Assembly (NCBI RefSeq): GCF_902809855.1
Contig: NZ_CADDWJ010000002.1
Location: forward strand, 930,001-994,000
Direction of reading: 5' to 3'
DNA length: 64,000 nt
Origin: Acinetobacter sp. Marseille-Q1618
GTDB lineage: Bacteria; Pseudomonadota; Gammaproteobacteria; Pseudomonadales; Moraxellaceae
Shown: positions 1-11,883 of the stretch, piece by piece
Position numbering within the stretch: the stretch's first letter is position 1
How the letters are laid out: each line of letters starts with the position of its first letter
Position numbers and translations under genes: made by a program
Notes under the pieces: generated by a model
The model's database searches: none
What the model was told of the DNA's origin: nothing
The model's input: only the letters and a program-made list of their open reading frames with translations

Positions 1-441
1 ATGGCAACAATCCGTAGTCAGCCGCCTTTACCGATTGAACCTGCACCGACATTTGATCCTGTGCCAAGTTTTAATTATTCAGCACAGCAATTACGTAGCC
101 CATTTTTACCAAGTTCATTGGCAAATGAGTTGAGAATTATGTCAGGGAAACGTGTTTATCCAAACTTCTCTAGACAGCAACAACCTTTAGAAAATTATGC
201 GCTTGAAACTTTGAGTTTTAAAGGCAGCATGAAATCAAACAATGGGCAAATTGTTGGTCTGATTCAGACGCCAGATAAAGAAGTTGAGCGTGTGCAAACA
301 GGCAACTATTTGGGGATGAATCAAGGGCGGATTATTTCAATCACTCCAACTCGAATTGATCTTTTAGAGATCGTACCAGATGGACGAGACGGGTATATCG
401 AAAGACCACGAAGTCTAGTATTGATCGGTCAATTAGATTGA
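1..441 (+). CDS. pilP: Type IV pilus assembly lipoprotein PilP (5' truncated by window edge)
   Basis: The reading frame is open from the first base and encodes 146 residues of PilP, the periplasmic protein that links the inner-membrane PilMNO platform to the PilQ secretin in type IV pilus and DNA-uptake machines. The visible part has the Pro-rich linker (PPLPIEPAPTFDPVP) followed by the compact beta domain with conserved segments around LESYAL-like ENYALETLSFKGSM and a C-terminal IELLE-type strand. A PilP normally begins with a lipoprotein signal peptide about 30 residues further upstream, so the ATG at base 1 is probably an internal Met and the true start lies outside the window. The stop overlaps the region just before pilQ, as expected of the pilMNOPQ operon. 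Confidence 0.9.
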   Translation: MATIRSQPPLPIEPAPTFDPVPSFNYSAQQLRSPFLPSSLANELRIMSGKRVYPNFSRQQQPLENYALETLSFKGSMKSNNGQIVGLIQTPDKEVERVQTGNYLGMNQGRIISITPTRIDLLEIVPDGRDGYIERPRSLVLIGQLD

Positions 442-461
442 GAATGAATGAAGGAATAAAA

Positions 462-2630
462 ATGAAAAAGAGCATTAAAAACTTTTGGGGTGGGGACGGC
501 ATCTTTATGAACACTTATTTACGTCAATTTTCAATGGCGGCAGTATCGATTGCGGTGATGCAAGCCGCAGCTGCACAAGTGACAATGACCAATGTGGTAC
601 CAATGCAATTAGCAGGACAAGGTACTGAGGTGCGTGTCATGTTCAATGGTTTACCTCCACAACCACAAGCGTATCAATTAGAATCGCCTTCTCGTTTGGT
701 GCTGGATTTTAACGATACAAAACTAGGTCTAACACAAACCTCAATTCCAGTGTCAAGCTCAGAAGCGTCTTCAATCAATGTCGCTTCGGATGCACAGCGC
801 TCACGCTTGACGGTAAATTTAAATAATAGTGGTGCTTTTACTACTCGCGTAGAAGGCAATACATTTATTTTAAAAATAAATAATGCAAACCAAAATGGTA
901 GCCTTGAAAACTTAGGACCAACTACGGTTGCTAAACCTGCTCAAGGTGTAGCAGATATTGGCTTCCAGCGTGGCAGCAAAGGTGAAGGTCAGGTGAGTAT
1001 TAATCTAGCAGGTGTGAACACTCCTGTGGATGTACAACAACAAGGCAGTAAAGTTGTGGTGCGTGTATTGGGTAATAAAATTCCAACACATCTTATTCGT
1101 CGTTTAAATGTCAATGATTTTGCTACACCAGTTGCAACGATTGATGCGCATAATGATGGCAATAACGGTGTGATTACCATTCAGTCTACAGGTAGCTATG
1201 AATACATGGCTTATCAAGCTGAAGATAAGTTAACGATTAGTTTAAAACGCCCAGAAGATACTCGTCCAAATAAACCTGCATCAAGTCAATCTTATACGGG
1301 CAAAAAAATCTCACTAGATTTCCAAGATATTGAAGTGCGCCGAGTATTACAGTTATTGGCTGATTTTACTGGAGTAAATATGGTTGCTGCCGATTCGGTA
1401 CAAGGCAATATTACCTTACGTTTAAAAGATGTTCCTTGGGATCAGGCACTGGATATTATTCTTAAAACGAAAAATTTGGATAAACGTCGTAATGGTGATG
1501 TGATCTGGATAGCACCCGTTCCAGAGTTGATTAAATCTGAAGAAGATGAAGCCAAAGCGATTGCGCAAAGCGTTAAACTTGCACCAATTCAAACGGAGTA
1601 CATCCAGTTAAGTTATGCCAAAGTGGCTGATGTATTGAAGCTTTTGGAAGATTCCCGAGATGCAAAAGGTGCCGAAGGTAATAGAACTGCCAACACAGAT
1701 TCACTGGCTCTAGAAAGCTTACTCAGCTCACGTGGTAGTGCAGTGGCTGATATTCGAACCAATACTTTAATTGTTAACGATACTGCAAAGAATATTGATA
1801 AAGTTCGAAAAATGGTGGATTTACTCGATGTTTCAGTCAAGCAAGTCATGATTGAGGCACGTATTGTTCGAGCTTCCACAGGTTTTTCTAAAGAAATGGG
1901 CGTAAAATGGGGGATTTTATCGCAAGGCGTACCTCGTAATAATGATTTGTTGGTTGGTGGGAGTGACCAATCGCTTTGGGATTTAAAAACCCCTGATGAT
2001 GATGGAAAAATTACCGTTACTCGTCCAGATAACCTAAACGTTGACTTAGGTGTGGCCAATGCTGCAGGTAAAATCGCTTTTGGTCTCATCAGTTTATCTG
2101 ATTTTATGTTAGACCTTGAGTTATCTGCATTACAAGCAGATGGTTATGGTGAGGTAATTTCGACACCAAAAGTGATGACTGCAGATAAACAAAAAGCCAA
2201 AGTATCTTCAGGTCAACAGATTCCCTATACCACTACCACAAACTCTGCAGCTGGTTCAACAGCAACTACTGAATTTAAAGATGCATTGTTAAGTTTGGAT
2301 GTAACACCAAGCATCACACCTGATGGTAAAGTACAAATGCAATTGAATATTAGTAGCGACTCTCGCGGGGATACTGCACCCAATGGTGAAGTGATTTTGA
2401 ATAAAAACGAAATCAATACCAATGTCTTGGTTGATAATGGTGAAACTGTGGTACTTGGTGGTATTTTTGAGCAAGAAACCCAAAATACAACAACCAAAGT
2501 TCCATTCTTTGGTGATTTGCCATATATCGGGCGTTTATTCCGTAATGATGCCAAAGTTGAAAATAAACGAGAGCTGTTAATCTTTGTAACACCTCGAATT
2601 ATTAATGACAGCAGTGCGAGAAATCATTAA
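462..2630 (+). CDS. pilQ: Type IV pilus secretin PilQ
   Basis: This is the outer-membrane secretin through which type IV pili extend and, in naturally transformable bacteria, DNA is taken up. It is about 722 residues from the ATG at 462, which sits 7 bases after an AAGGA ribosome site. A TTG at 438 and an ATG at 507 are in-frame alternatives; the latter gives the more canonical signal peptide (hydrophobic run ending AAAAQ). Two AMIN-type beta domains fill roughly residues 30-250. They are followed by an N0/STN domain (LDFQDIEVRRVLQLLADFTG), an NolW-like domain, and the secretin barrel with VVLGGIF and the C-terminal VPFFGDLPYIGRLF and LLIFVTPRI motifs. It follows pilP directly and precedes aroK by 36 bases. 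Confidence 0.96.
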   Translation: MKKSIKNFWGGDGIFMNTYLRQFSMAAVSIAVMQAAAAQVTMTNVVPMQLAGQGTEVRVMFNGLPPQPQAYQLESPSRLVLDFNDTKLGLTQTSIPVSSSEASSINVASDAQRSRLTVNLNNSGAFTTRVEGNTFILKINNANQNGSLENLGPTTVAKPAQGVADIGFQRGSKGEGQVSINLAGVNTPVDVQQQGSKVVVRVLGNKIPTHLIRRLNVNDFATPVATIDAHNDGNNGVITIQSTGSYEYMAYQAEDKLTISLKRPEDTRPNKPASSQSYTGKKISLDFQDIEVRRVLQLLADFTGVNMVAADSVQGNITLRLKDVPWDQALDIILKTKNLDKRRNGDVIWIAPVPELIKSEEDEAKAIAQSVKLAPIQTEYIQLSYAKVADVLKLLEDSRDAKGAEGNRTANTDSLALESLLSSRGSAVADIRTNTLIVNDTAKNIDKVRKMVDLLDVSVKQVMIEARIVRASTGFSKEMGVKWGILSQGVPRNNDLLVGGSDQSLWDLKTPDDDGKITVTRPDNLNVDLGVANAAGKIAFGLISLSDFMLDLELSALQADGYGEVISTPKVMTADKQKAKVSSGQQIPYTTTTNSAAGSTATTEFKDALLSLDVTPSITPDGKVQMQLNISSDSRGDTAPNGEVILNKNEINTNVLVDNGETVVLGGIFEQETQNTTTKVPFFGDLPYIGRLFRNDAKVENKRELLIFVTPRIINDSSARNH

Positions 2631-2666
2631 TATACTTTTAATGAAAGCAATTCAATAGGTGACTCC

Positions 2667-3209
2667 TTGCCAAGCAAAGAGTTTGATTCCCTACCAAATT
2701 TATATTTGGTAGGGCCCATGGGAGCAGGAAAAACCACTGTTGGTCGACATTTAGCTGATCTGTTAGGTCGTGAATTTTTAGACAGTGATCATGAGATTGA
2801 GCGTAAAACAGGTGCAACGATTCCTTGGATCTTTGAAAAAGAAGGTGAGCAAGGATTTCGTACCCGTGAATCCGTTGTTATTAATGAGTTAACCACTAAG
2901 AAAAATTTGGTACTTGCTACAGGTGGTGGTGCAGTCACACAAGCAGTAAATCGAGAATATTTAAAGCAACGTGGAATTGTTATTTATTTATATACCCCTG
3001 TTGAACTTCAATTACAACGCACATATCGAGATAAAAACCGTCCTCTATTGCAAGTTGAAAATCCTGAGCAAAAATTAAGAGATCTTCTAAATATTCGCGA
3101 CCCTTTATATCGTGAAGTTGCACATTATATTATTGAAACCAATCAAGGTGCAGCACGAGATTTAGCGCAACGCATTTTACAATTGATTATGTCTAAAGAA
3201 ATTATTTAA
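2667..3209 (+). CDS. aroK: Shikimate kinase
   Basis: AroK phosphorylates shikimate at O3 using ATP, the fifth step of the shikimate pathway to aromatic amino acids. The 180-residue protein has a Walker A loop GPMGAGKT at residues 16-23, the DSD shikimate/Mg site at 39-41, an arginine-containing FRTRE segment, and the GGGAV loop that binds shikimate. The start is a TTG at 2667 preceded by AGGTG; no ATG is available before the P-loop, so this non-ATG start is required. It lies 36 bases after pilQ and 25 bases before aroB, the classical aroKB arrangement, probably cotranscribed. Confidence 0.96.
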   Translation: MPSKEFDSLPNLYLVGPMGAGKTTVGRHLADLLGREFLDSDHEIERKTGATIPWIFEKEGEQGFRTRESVVINELTTKKNLVLATGGGAVTQAVNREYLKQRGIVIYLYTPVELQLQRTYRDKNRPLLQVENPEQKLRDLLNIRDPLYREVAHYIIETNQGAARDLAQRILQLIMSKEII

Positions 3210-3234
3210 TACTGCTGGTTAGGTATAGGTATTC

Positions 3235-4314
3235 ATGCAAACTTTACATGTTGAACTTGGTGATCGTCGTTATCCTATTTTTATTGGGAGTTATTTAAAA
3301 CCTCAAGAATTACTCGCACCTTATATTAAAGGACAGCAAGTGATGTTGGTAACCAATACAACTGTACAGGCTTTGTATTTGCAGTATTATGTTGAGTCAA
3401 TTGAAAAATTAGGTAAAAAAGTTGCGACGTGTATTTTACCAGATGGTGAAAAGTACAAAAATATTGAACACTTAAATTTAATTTTTGATGCTTTGCTGGA
3501 AAATGGATTTAACCGCGATGCAACTGTGTTGGCATTGGGTGGTGGTGTCATCGGGGATATGGCGGGCTTTGCTTCCGCATGTTTCCAACGCGGTGTCTAT
3601 TTTATCCAAGTGCCAACCACATTATTGTCACAAGTTGATTCGAGTGTGGGCGGTAAAACAGGGATTAATCATCCGCTTGGAAAAAATATGATCGGGGCTT
3701 TTCAGCAACCGCAAGTCGTTTTAGCAGATATGGCACAACTGCGTACTTTAGCTCCGCGTGAGTTATCAGCAGGTTTAGCGGAAGTAATTAAGTATGCCTT
3801 GTTAGGTGATGCAGAGTTTCTACTATGGCTTGAACAGCATATGGAGGCTTTACTTGCGCAAAATGCTACATTATTGGCAGAAGCAGTTTATCGCTCATGT
3901 GCGCATAAAGCACGTATTGTGGCCAATGATGAAAAAGAACAAGGCGAGCGTGCATTATTGAATCTAGGTCATACTTTTGGTCATGCGATTGAGTCATATT
4001 TAGGTTATGGGGAATGGTTGCATGGGGAAGCGGTCGCAACAGGTATGGTGATGGCTGCTGATTTATCACAGCGTATGGGGTGGATTTCGCTGGATGATTT
4101 AGAACGTACAAAAAAAATCATACAACGTGCAAAATTACCTATAGTATGTCCTCAAATTCCACTTGATGAGTTTTTAGCATATATGTCTCATGACAAAAAA
4201 GTGCTGAATGGTCAGTTGCGTTTGGTGTTGATGAAGCAACTTGGGCAAGCGGTAATTACTAAAGATTTCGATGTGGAATTGATGAAACAAGCAATTCTTG
4301 CTAACCAAGCGTAA
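3235..4314 (+). CDS. aroB: 3-dehydroquinate synthase
   Basis: AroB converts DAHP to 3-dehydroquinate, the second step of the shikimate pathway, using NAD and a divalent metal. The 359 residues match the family length. Visible motifs are the substrate-binding PDGEKYK, the glycine-rich NAD loop [11 protein letters not shown], the [21 protein letters not shown] block, and the metal-ligand histidines in [10 protein letters not shown] and HGEAVATGM. It is 25 bases downstream of aroK and 12 bases upstream of the SPOR-like gene, so the three are probably one transcription unit. Confidence 0.97.
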   Translation: MQTLHVELGDRRYPIFIGSYLKPQELLAPYIKGQQVMLVTNTTVQALYLQYYVESIEKLGKKVATCILPDGEKYKNIEHLNLIFDALLENGFNRDATVLALGGGVIGDMAGFASACFQRGVYFIQVPTTLLSQVDSSVGGKTGINHPLGKNMIGAFQQPQVVLADMAQLRTLAPRELSAGLAEVIKYALLGDAEFLLWLEQHMEALLAQNATLLAEAVYRSCAHKARIVANDEKEQGERALLNLGHTFGHAIESYLGYGEWLHGEAVATGMVMAADLSQRMGWISLDDLERTKKIIQRAKLPIVCPQIPLDEFLAYMSHDKKVLNGQLRLVLMKQLGQAVITKDFDVELMKQAILANQA

Positions 4315-4326
4315 AAGGTTAAAGTA

Positions 4327-5205
4327 ATGGCAGCAATTCGTTCAAATTGGCAAAATATTCAACAATATATTTGGTTAATTCTAGGATTGCTGTGCTTTCT
4401 TGCAGCAGTCATTTTTTGGGCAATGACAGACACCAAAGAGTTGGTTGAGGTCAGTAATCCTATTGAAGAAACTCAAGTACAGATTCAGCCTGAAAAAGTG
4501 GCAGCAACGACCCATCTTGGTGCATTAATGGATGAAGTCCGACCGCTTGAAATGACAACACGTGTGGTTGCATCAGGTAATCATGAGCCTGAATTTCGAG
4601 GCACTAAATTTTTTGAAGAAAATAAGAAAAACTATATTGTTGAATTATTCAAATCATCGAATGAAGACGTAATTCGTGGTTTTTTAGTCAAACAAGCAGA
4701 CCGTAAGAATTTGATTTATTTCCGTTTAAGTGAAGAAGATCAAGCAGAGCAATATGTGATGGCTTATGGTGTTTATAAAAATGCCGATCTTGCGAAAGCT
4801 GCGTTACAACAACTGAATACATTAAAATTACCAAATACCATTCAACCTCAAGTGATTCACTTAGAGAAATATGCAAGTTTAGTGAATGACTTAGGTTCAG
4901 AAGAAATGCTAGGTGGCAATAAGCTTTATGGGATTAATTTAAAACCAGCAGCTTTGCCTATTATAGATGAAACACTACTTGTACAGCCTAAACCAGTGGT
5001 GCAACAACCACAAACCATAACTCAACCAAGTTCTTCGACTGCGACCACTCCAGTAGCGTCAGGTGGTACAACAACAGAACCAAAACGTCCTGCAACCACA
5101 AAAGCACCAACGACCAATACAACAACAGCACCTGCTACCACGAATCCAACACCAACGACAGAAAGAAAACCGAGTAATAATGAAATTAGTGACCCATTTA
5201 ACTAA
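4327..5205 (+). CDS. Membrane-anchored SPOR-like protein in damX position
   Basis: This 292-residue protein has a short cytoplasmic N-terminus, one hydrophobic segment at about residues 14-33, then a periplasmic region. Residues ~100-185 (YIVELFKSS...YGVYKNADLAKAALQQLN) resemble a SPOR peptidoglycan-binding fold. The last ~75 residues are a low-complexity Thr/Pro/Ala tail, probably disordered. It starts 12 bases after aroB. In E. coli the gene after aroB is damX, also a single-pass SPOR protein, though there SPOR is at the extreme C-terminus. Position and topology therefore suggest a cell-envelope or division role, but I cannot prove homology by eye. The tail is rich in ACA/ACC/CCA codons, consistent with repeat expansion. 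Confidence 0.8.
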   Translation: MAAIRSNWQNIQQYIWLILGLLCFLAAVIFWAMTDTKELVEVSNPIEETQVQIQPEKVAATTHLGALMDEVRPLEMTTRVVASGNHEPEFRGTKFFEENKKNYIVELFKSSNEDVIRGFLVKQADRKNLIYFRLSEEDQAEQYVMAYGVYKNADLAKAALQQLNTLKLPNTIQPQVIHLEKYASLVNDLGSEEMLGGNKLYGINLKPAALPIIDETLLVQPKPVVQQPQTITQPSSSTATTPVASGGTTTEPKRPATTKAPTTNTTTAPATTNPTPTTERKPSNNEISDPFN

Positions 5206-5620
5206 ATGGTACTAAAATAGAGCGAAATTGAAGTGAAATAAAAATATTTGCACAGCATTGGTGCGATATTGTATAAACCGATTTAAAAAGAATTTTTTAA
5301 AGATGCTTTATTTTTATAAGATTTACTTTATTTAGTGAATGAAATAAGTTTTGGCATATTTATTGCTTTATTGGTGCGCTAATTGAGTGAATTGTCCCTG
5401 TTTTGGCGCAAAAGAGTTGAATTAGTGTTTGATATAAACCAGTTGTATTGCTTTAAATAAGTGCAAAAGTCATATCATAGAAACGCTTTGCAATTAAATT
5501 TAAAACAGACTGGACGTAGTAATAACCGAAAGTGTATGACTAATGATTAGCCAATACTCTCACTGGTTTTAGATATTAGAAATTTGCCCTGATGGGCCTC
5601 TGTTAAAAGAAGGGTACGCT
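5206..5620. other. Gene-free leader of gltBD (415 bases)
   Basis: There is no credible ORF. The stretch is AT-rich and should hold the gltBD promoter(s). The 9-mer ATTGGTGCG occurs twice (5257-5265 and 5370-5378). A sigma-54-like element lies at 5352-5367. A small GCCC/GGGC hairpin (5586-5597) lies just before the AGAAGGG ribosome site of gltB. No riboswitch class was recognised. Confidence 0.6.
5352..5367 (+). promoter_or_regulatory. Possible sigma-54 (RpoN) -24/-12 element upstream of gltB
   Basis: The bases read TGGCATATTTATTGCT. They match TGGCA at -24 and TTGC at -12 with the required 10 bases between the GG and GC dinucleotides. A sigma-54 promoter would fit nitrogen control of glutamate synthase. 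A match of this quality can arise by chance in AT-rich DNA of this length, so it is only a candidate. Confidence 0.3.
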
Positions 5621-8600
5621 ATGCACATGCCATCGCCTAATACTGTAGCTCCCGCTCAAGGTTTATACCAACCTGATGAGTTTAAAGATAACTGTGGTTT
5701 CGGTTTGATCGCCCATATGCAGGGTGATGCAAGTCATGACTTAGTTAAGACCGCAATTCATAGTTTAAGTTGTATGACGCATCGTGGTGGTATTGCTGCA
5801 GATGGTAAGACTGGCGATGGATGCGGTTTGTTATTGGCTATGCCAAAAGCATTCTTCCGTGAAGAAGCAAAAAAAATCAGCGACATTACCCTAACGGAAA
5901 TCTTTGCTGTAGGCACAGTATTTTTAAATTTAGATCCAGCACTTGCTGCACACGCAAAACAAGTATTAACCAAAGAAATCGAAGAAGAAGGTTGTCGTGT
6001 CATCGGTTGGCGTGTTGTTCCAACCAATAATGATGCCTTAGGTTCAATTGCGATGCAGTCTTTACCTGCATTTGAGCAAATTTTCGTGAACTGCCCAATG
6101 GGCGTAAATGAAGTTGAATTCAACCGTAAGTTATTTATGGCACGTCGTCGTGCTGAACAGCAAATTAGTAATGATCCATATTTTTATGTGACTACTTTAT
6201 GTTCAACAGTGATCAGTTATAAAGGTTTGATGATGCCTGCATATATTGCAGACTTCTATACAGACCTTGCAGATGAACGTTTGGATTCACATATTGTGGT
6301 ATTCCATCAACGTTTCTCGACCAATACCTTACCACGTTGGCCATTGGCACAGCCATTCCGTTATTTGGCACACAATGGTGAAATCAATACCATCACTGCC
6401 AACCGTAATTGGGCAGCAGCGCGTACGCCAAAATTTGAAAATCCATTATTACCAGGTTTGACAGAGCTTAATCCAATCGTTAACCGTACAGGCTCAGACT
6501 CTTCAAGTATGGATAATATGCTTGAAATCTTAGTTGGTGGGGGCATGGACTTGTTCCGTGCGCTGCGTATGTTAGTGCCGCCTGCTTGGCAAAACGTAGA
6601 AACTTTGGATGCTGACTTACGTGCGTTTTATGAGTTTAACTCAAAACATATGGAAGCTTGGGATGGTCCAGCGGGTCTTGTGATTCAGGATGGTCGTCAT
6701 GCAATCTGTATGCTGGATCGTAATGGCTTACGTCCTGCACGTTGGGTGATTACTAAAAATGGCTATATCACACTTGCATCAGAAATTGGTGTATGGGGTT
6801 ATGAGCCTGAAGATGTGGTGTCTAAAGGTCGTGTGGGACCAGGTCAAATTTTAGTTGTTGATACTTTTACAGGCAAAATGCTGGATACCAAAGACGTCAG
6901 CAATCATCTGAAAAAAATGCGTCCATATCGTGAATGGTTGCGTGAAAACTCTGTACGTGTACAAGGTAGCCCAGAGTTAGAAGAATATTTATGTGACCAA
7001 GGCTTAAAAGGCGATGCTTTAAAAGCGGCACAAAAAATGTTCATGGTGACCTTTGAGGAACGTGATCAATTACTTCGTCCAATCGCTGAAAGCGGTCAGG
7101 AAGCCGTTGGCTCAATGGGTGATGATACACCTATGGCAGTATTGTCTCGTCAAGTACGTCATGTCACTGATTATTTCCGTCAGCAGTTTGCTCAGGTAAC
7201 CAATCCACCAATCGATCCATTACGCGAATCAATCGTAATGTCATTGGAAACTTGTTTAGGTCGTGAGCAAAATGTCTTTGAGCAAGGCCCTGAACATGCA
7301 GACCGTTTGATTATTTCAAGCCCTGTATTGTCAAATTCAAAAATGCACCAAATTCGTACTCTTGGTCGTAAAGGTTACGAAATTGCAGACATTGATTTGA
7401 ACTATGCTGAAAATGAAGGCTTGGAAGCTGCAATTACACGTATTTGTGAAGAGGCAGCACAAGCCATTCGTGATGGCAAAACTTTATTGGTGATTTCCGA
7501 TAAGAAAATCCGTGAAGGTTTCTTACCTGCCAATGCAGCAATGGTGACAGGTGCGATCCATCATTATCTGATCAGTGTCGGCTTGCGTACAGATGCCAAT
7601 ATCATTGTAGAAACTGCGCTTGCACGCGACCCACACCAATTTGCGGTGATCTTAGGTTTTGGTGCAACTGCGATTTACCCTTACCTTGCTTATGATGTGA
7701 TTAATGATTTGATTGCCAAAGGCGAATTGTTAGGTGATCCAATCCATGCCCAAGCAAATTTCCGTAAAGGCATTGAAAAAGGTTTATTGAAAGTCCTGTC
7801 TAAAATGGGCATTTCAACCGTTGCTTCTTATCGTGGTGGTCAGTTATTTGAAGCAGTCGGTTTATCTGATGAAGTGGTTGCGAAATGCTTCACAGGCGTG
7901 CCAAGCCGTATCAAAGGTGCGACATTTGTTGACCTTGAAAATGATTTGAAAAAACTCGCTGAAACTGCGTGGAAATCACGTAAACCAATCGATCAGGGTG
8001 GTTTGCTAAAATTCGTATTTGACAAAGAATATCATGCGTTTAACCCTGACGTGATCAATGCTTTGCATAAATCTGTACGTTCAGGTAACTATGCTGACTT
8101 TAAAGAATATGCAGAACTTGTGAATCAACGTCCGATTGCGACTATTCGTGATTTATTTAAATTAAAAACAGACAATTCTATTCCTTTGGAAGCGGTTGAA
8201 TCAGTTGAAGAAATTCTGCCACGTTTTGACTCAGCAGGAATGTCTTTGGGTGCTTTATCTCCTGAAGCACATGAAGCGATTGCGATTGCTATGAATACCA
8301 TCGGTGGTCGTTCAAACTCAGGCGAGGGCGGTGAGGATCCTGCACGTTATGGTACGATTCGTAACTCAAAAATTAAGCAAATTGCATCAGGTCGTTTTGG
8401 TGTAACACCTGCGTATTTAACTTCTGCTGAAGTATTGCAAATTAAAGTGGCACAAGGTGCAAAACCGGGTGAGGGTGGTCAGTTACCGGGTGGTAAAGTG
8501 AATGGCTTAATTGCGCGTTTACGTTACTCTGTTCCGGGCGTAACCTTGATTTCTCCACCGCCGCATCATGATATTTATTCAATTGAAGATTTATCACAAT

Positions 8601-10102
8601 TGATCTTTGACTTAAAACAAGTCAATCCTCAAGCGATGGTTTCAGTAAAATTGGTTTCTGAGCCGGGCGTGGGCACAATTGCTGCGGGTGTTGCGAAAGC
8701 TTATGCGGACTTCATTACCATTTCGGGTTATGACGGTGGTACAGCGGCATCTCCATTATCATCGATTCACCATGCAGGCTCACCTTGGGAGTTGGGTCTT
8801 TCAGAAGCCCACCAAGCGCTTCGAGTCAATGATCTACGTGGTAAAGTTCGTGTCCAAACTGATGGCGGTTTAAAAACAGGTTTAGATGTCGTTAAAGCAG
8901 CGATTTTAGGTGCAGAAAGCTTTGGTTTTGGTTCTACACCAATGATTGCTTTGGGTTGTAAATACCTGCGTATTTGCCATTTAAATAACTGTGCAACCGG
9001 TGTTGCAACTCAACAAGATCATTTACGTCAGGAGCACTACATCGGTGAGCCTGAAATGTTGATCAACTTCTTCCATTTTATCGCGGAAGAAACCCGTGAA
9101 TGGTTAGCAGCATTGGGTGTGGCAAGTTTAAAAGATTTGATTGGTCGCACAGATTTACTTGAAGTTTTACCGGGCGAAACTGAGAAACATGCACATCTTG
9201 ATTTAAGTGCATTATTAGAATCTCATCCAGCCGCAGACGGCAAAGCACAATATTGCCAAGTACAAGGCAATGCACCGTTTGACAAAGGTATTCTTGCTGA
9301 AAAAATGGTAGAAGAAATGCTACCAGCGATTGAAGCAGGTACAGGTGGTGAATATAGTTTCACAATTGGTAACTGTGACCGTTCAATTGGTGCGCGTATT
9401 TCAGGTGAAATTGCCAAACGCTATGGCAATTTGAGCATGGAAAATCACCCAGTTAAAGTCAAATTAACAGGTACAGCAGGTCAGTCTTTAGGTGTATGGA
9501 ATGCAGGTGGTTTGCATATCAAACTTGAAGGTGATGCCAACGACTATGTCGGTAAAGGTATGGCAGGTGGTCGTGTGTCGATCTTCCCACCAAAAGGTTC
9601 GCCATTCCAAACACAAGAAACTGCAATCATCGGTAATACCTGCTTATATGGTGCAACAGGCGGTAAATTATTTGCTGCGGGTACAGCGGGTGAGCGTTTT
9701 GCGGTTCGTAACTCAGGCGCATTTGCGGTAATTGAAGGTGCAGGTGACCACTGCTGTGAATACATGACAGGCGGTATCGTGACTGTACTAGGCAAAGTCG
9801 GACATAACTTCGGTGCAGGGATGACAGGCGGTTTCGCTTATGTGCTTGACTTGGATAATGACTTTGTTGACCATTACAATCATGAATTGATTGAATTAAA
9901 TCGTATTTCAACTGAAGCGATGGAAGAACATCAAGAATTCTTAACTCGTATTTTAGATGAACATATTGCTGAAACAGGCAGTGCTTGGGCGTATAAGATC
10001 CGCAATGAGTTTGATTTCTATAGCCGTAAATTCTGGCTTGTGAAACCAAAAGCTGCTAATTTGCAGACTTTGTTAAAAACAACCAAAGCTGATCCACAAT
10101 AA
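5621..10102 (+). CDS. gltB: Glutamate synthase (NADPH) large subunit
   Basis: GltB makes glutamate from glutamine and 2-oxoglutarate, the second half of the GS-GOGAT ammonia assimilation route. The 1493-residue protein has the class II amidotransferase domain first. The catalytic Cys25 (KDNCGFGL) becomes the N-terminus after removal of a 24-residue propeptide. The central domain and FMN-binding synthase domain follow ([41 protein letters not shown]). Cysteines 1113, 1119 and 1124 (CX5CX4C) hold the 3Fe-4S cluster. The C-terminal GXGXG beta-helix is intact. The start at 5621 has an AGAAGGG ribosome site 6 bases upstream. gltD follows after 64 bases. Confidence 0.98.
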   Translation: MHMPSPNTVAPAQGLYQPDEFKDNCGFGLIAHMQGDASHDLVKTAIHSLSCMTHRGGIAADGKTGDGCGLLLAMPKAFFREEAKKISDITLTEIFAVGTVFLNLDPALAAHAKQVLTKEIEEEGCRVIGWRVVPTNNDALGSIAMQSLPAFEQIFVNCPMGVNEVEFNRKLFMARRRAEQQISNDPYFYVTTLCSTVISYKGLMMPAYIADFYTDLADERLDSHIVVFHQRFSTNTLPRWPLAQPFRYLAHNGEINTITANRNWAAARTPKFENPLLPGLTELNPIVNRTGSDSSSMDNMLEILVGGGMDLFRALRMLVPPAWQNVETLDADLRAFYEFNSKHMEAWDGPAGLVIQDGRHAICMLDRNGLRPARWVITKNGYITLASEIGVWGYEPEDVVSKGRVGPGQILVVDTFTGKMLDTKDVSNHLKKMRPYREWLRENSVRVQGSPELEEYLCDQGLKGDALKAAQKMFMVTFEERDQLLRPIAESGQEAVGSMGDDTPMAVLSRQVRHVTDYFRQQFAQVTNPPIDPLRESIVMSLETCLGREQNVFEQGPEHADRLIISSPVLSNSKMHQIRTLGRKGYEIADIDLNYAENEGLEAAITRICEEAAQAIRDGKTLLVISDKKIREGFLPANAAMVTGAIHHYLISVGLRTDANIIVETALARDPHQFAVILGFGATAIYPYLAYDVINDLIAKGELLGDPIHAQANFRKGIEKGLLKVLSKMGISTVASYRGGQLFEAVGLSDEVVAKCFTGVPSRIKGATFVDLENDLKKLAETAWKSRKPIDQGGLLKFVFDKEYHAFNPDVINALHKSVRSGNYADFKEYAELVNQRPIATIRDLFKLKTDNSIPLEAVESVEEILPRFDSAGMSLGALSPEAHEAIAIAMNTIGGRSNSGEGGEDPARYGTIRNSKIKQIASGRFGVTPAYLTSAEVLQIKVAQGAKPGEGGQLPGGKVNGLIARLRYSVPGVTLISPPPHHDIYSIEDLSQLIFDLKQVNPQAMVSVKLVSEPGVGTIAAGVAKAYADFITISGYDGGTAASPLSSIHHAGSPWELGLSEAHQALRVNDLRGKVRVQTDGGLKTGLDVVKAAILGAESFGFGSTPMIALGCKYLRICHLNNCATGVATQQDHLRQEHYIGEPEMLINFFHFIAEETREWLAALGVASLKDLIGRTDLLEVLPGETEKHAHLDLSALLESHPAADGKAQYCQVQGNAPFDKGILAEKMVEEMLPAIEAGTGGEYSFTIGNCDRSIGARISGEIAKRYGNLSMENHPVKVKLTGTAGQSLGVWNAGGLHIKLEGDANDYVGKGMAGGRVSIFPPKGSPFQTQETAIIGNTCLYGATGGKLFAAGTAGERFAVRNSGAFAVIEGAGDHCCEYMTGGIVTVLGKVGHNFGAGMTGGFAYVLDLDNDFVDHYNHELIELNRISTEAMEEHQEFLTRILDEHIAETGSAWAYKIRNEFDFYSRKFWLVKPKAANLQTLLKTTKADPQ

Positions 10103-10124
10103 TTCTACGACTGCAGACAACTAG

Positions 10125-11588
<1,464 letters not shown>

Positions 11589-11628
11589 TTGGAAGATAAC
11601 GTTTAAATTCCAAAGACCCATTTCCAAG

Positions 11629-11657
11629 ACCCGCAGTAATGCGGGTTTTGTTTTTTA
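11629..11657 (+). terminator. Intrinsic terminator of gltBD
   Basis: A 7-bp perfect stem ACCCGCA/TGCGGGT with a GTAA loop is followed by TTTGTTTTTT. Confidence 0.93.
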
Positions 11658-11883
11658 CGATAAAAGGTCAGGTAAAATGTAAAAATATTTGCACCTGAAT
11701 ATTTTATAAATGATTTTTATTTTCAATGGCTTATATTTTTAATTCTAAGAGAGTAAATAATACTAAATTGGCTGAAATGACAAAATTAACATTTTGGTCA
11801 ATTGTGTGATCATTTCGGCAATATACAATTTTAATTGATCTGTCAGTATAGGTTTAAATTCCAACAAATGTAGGATTATCCCG

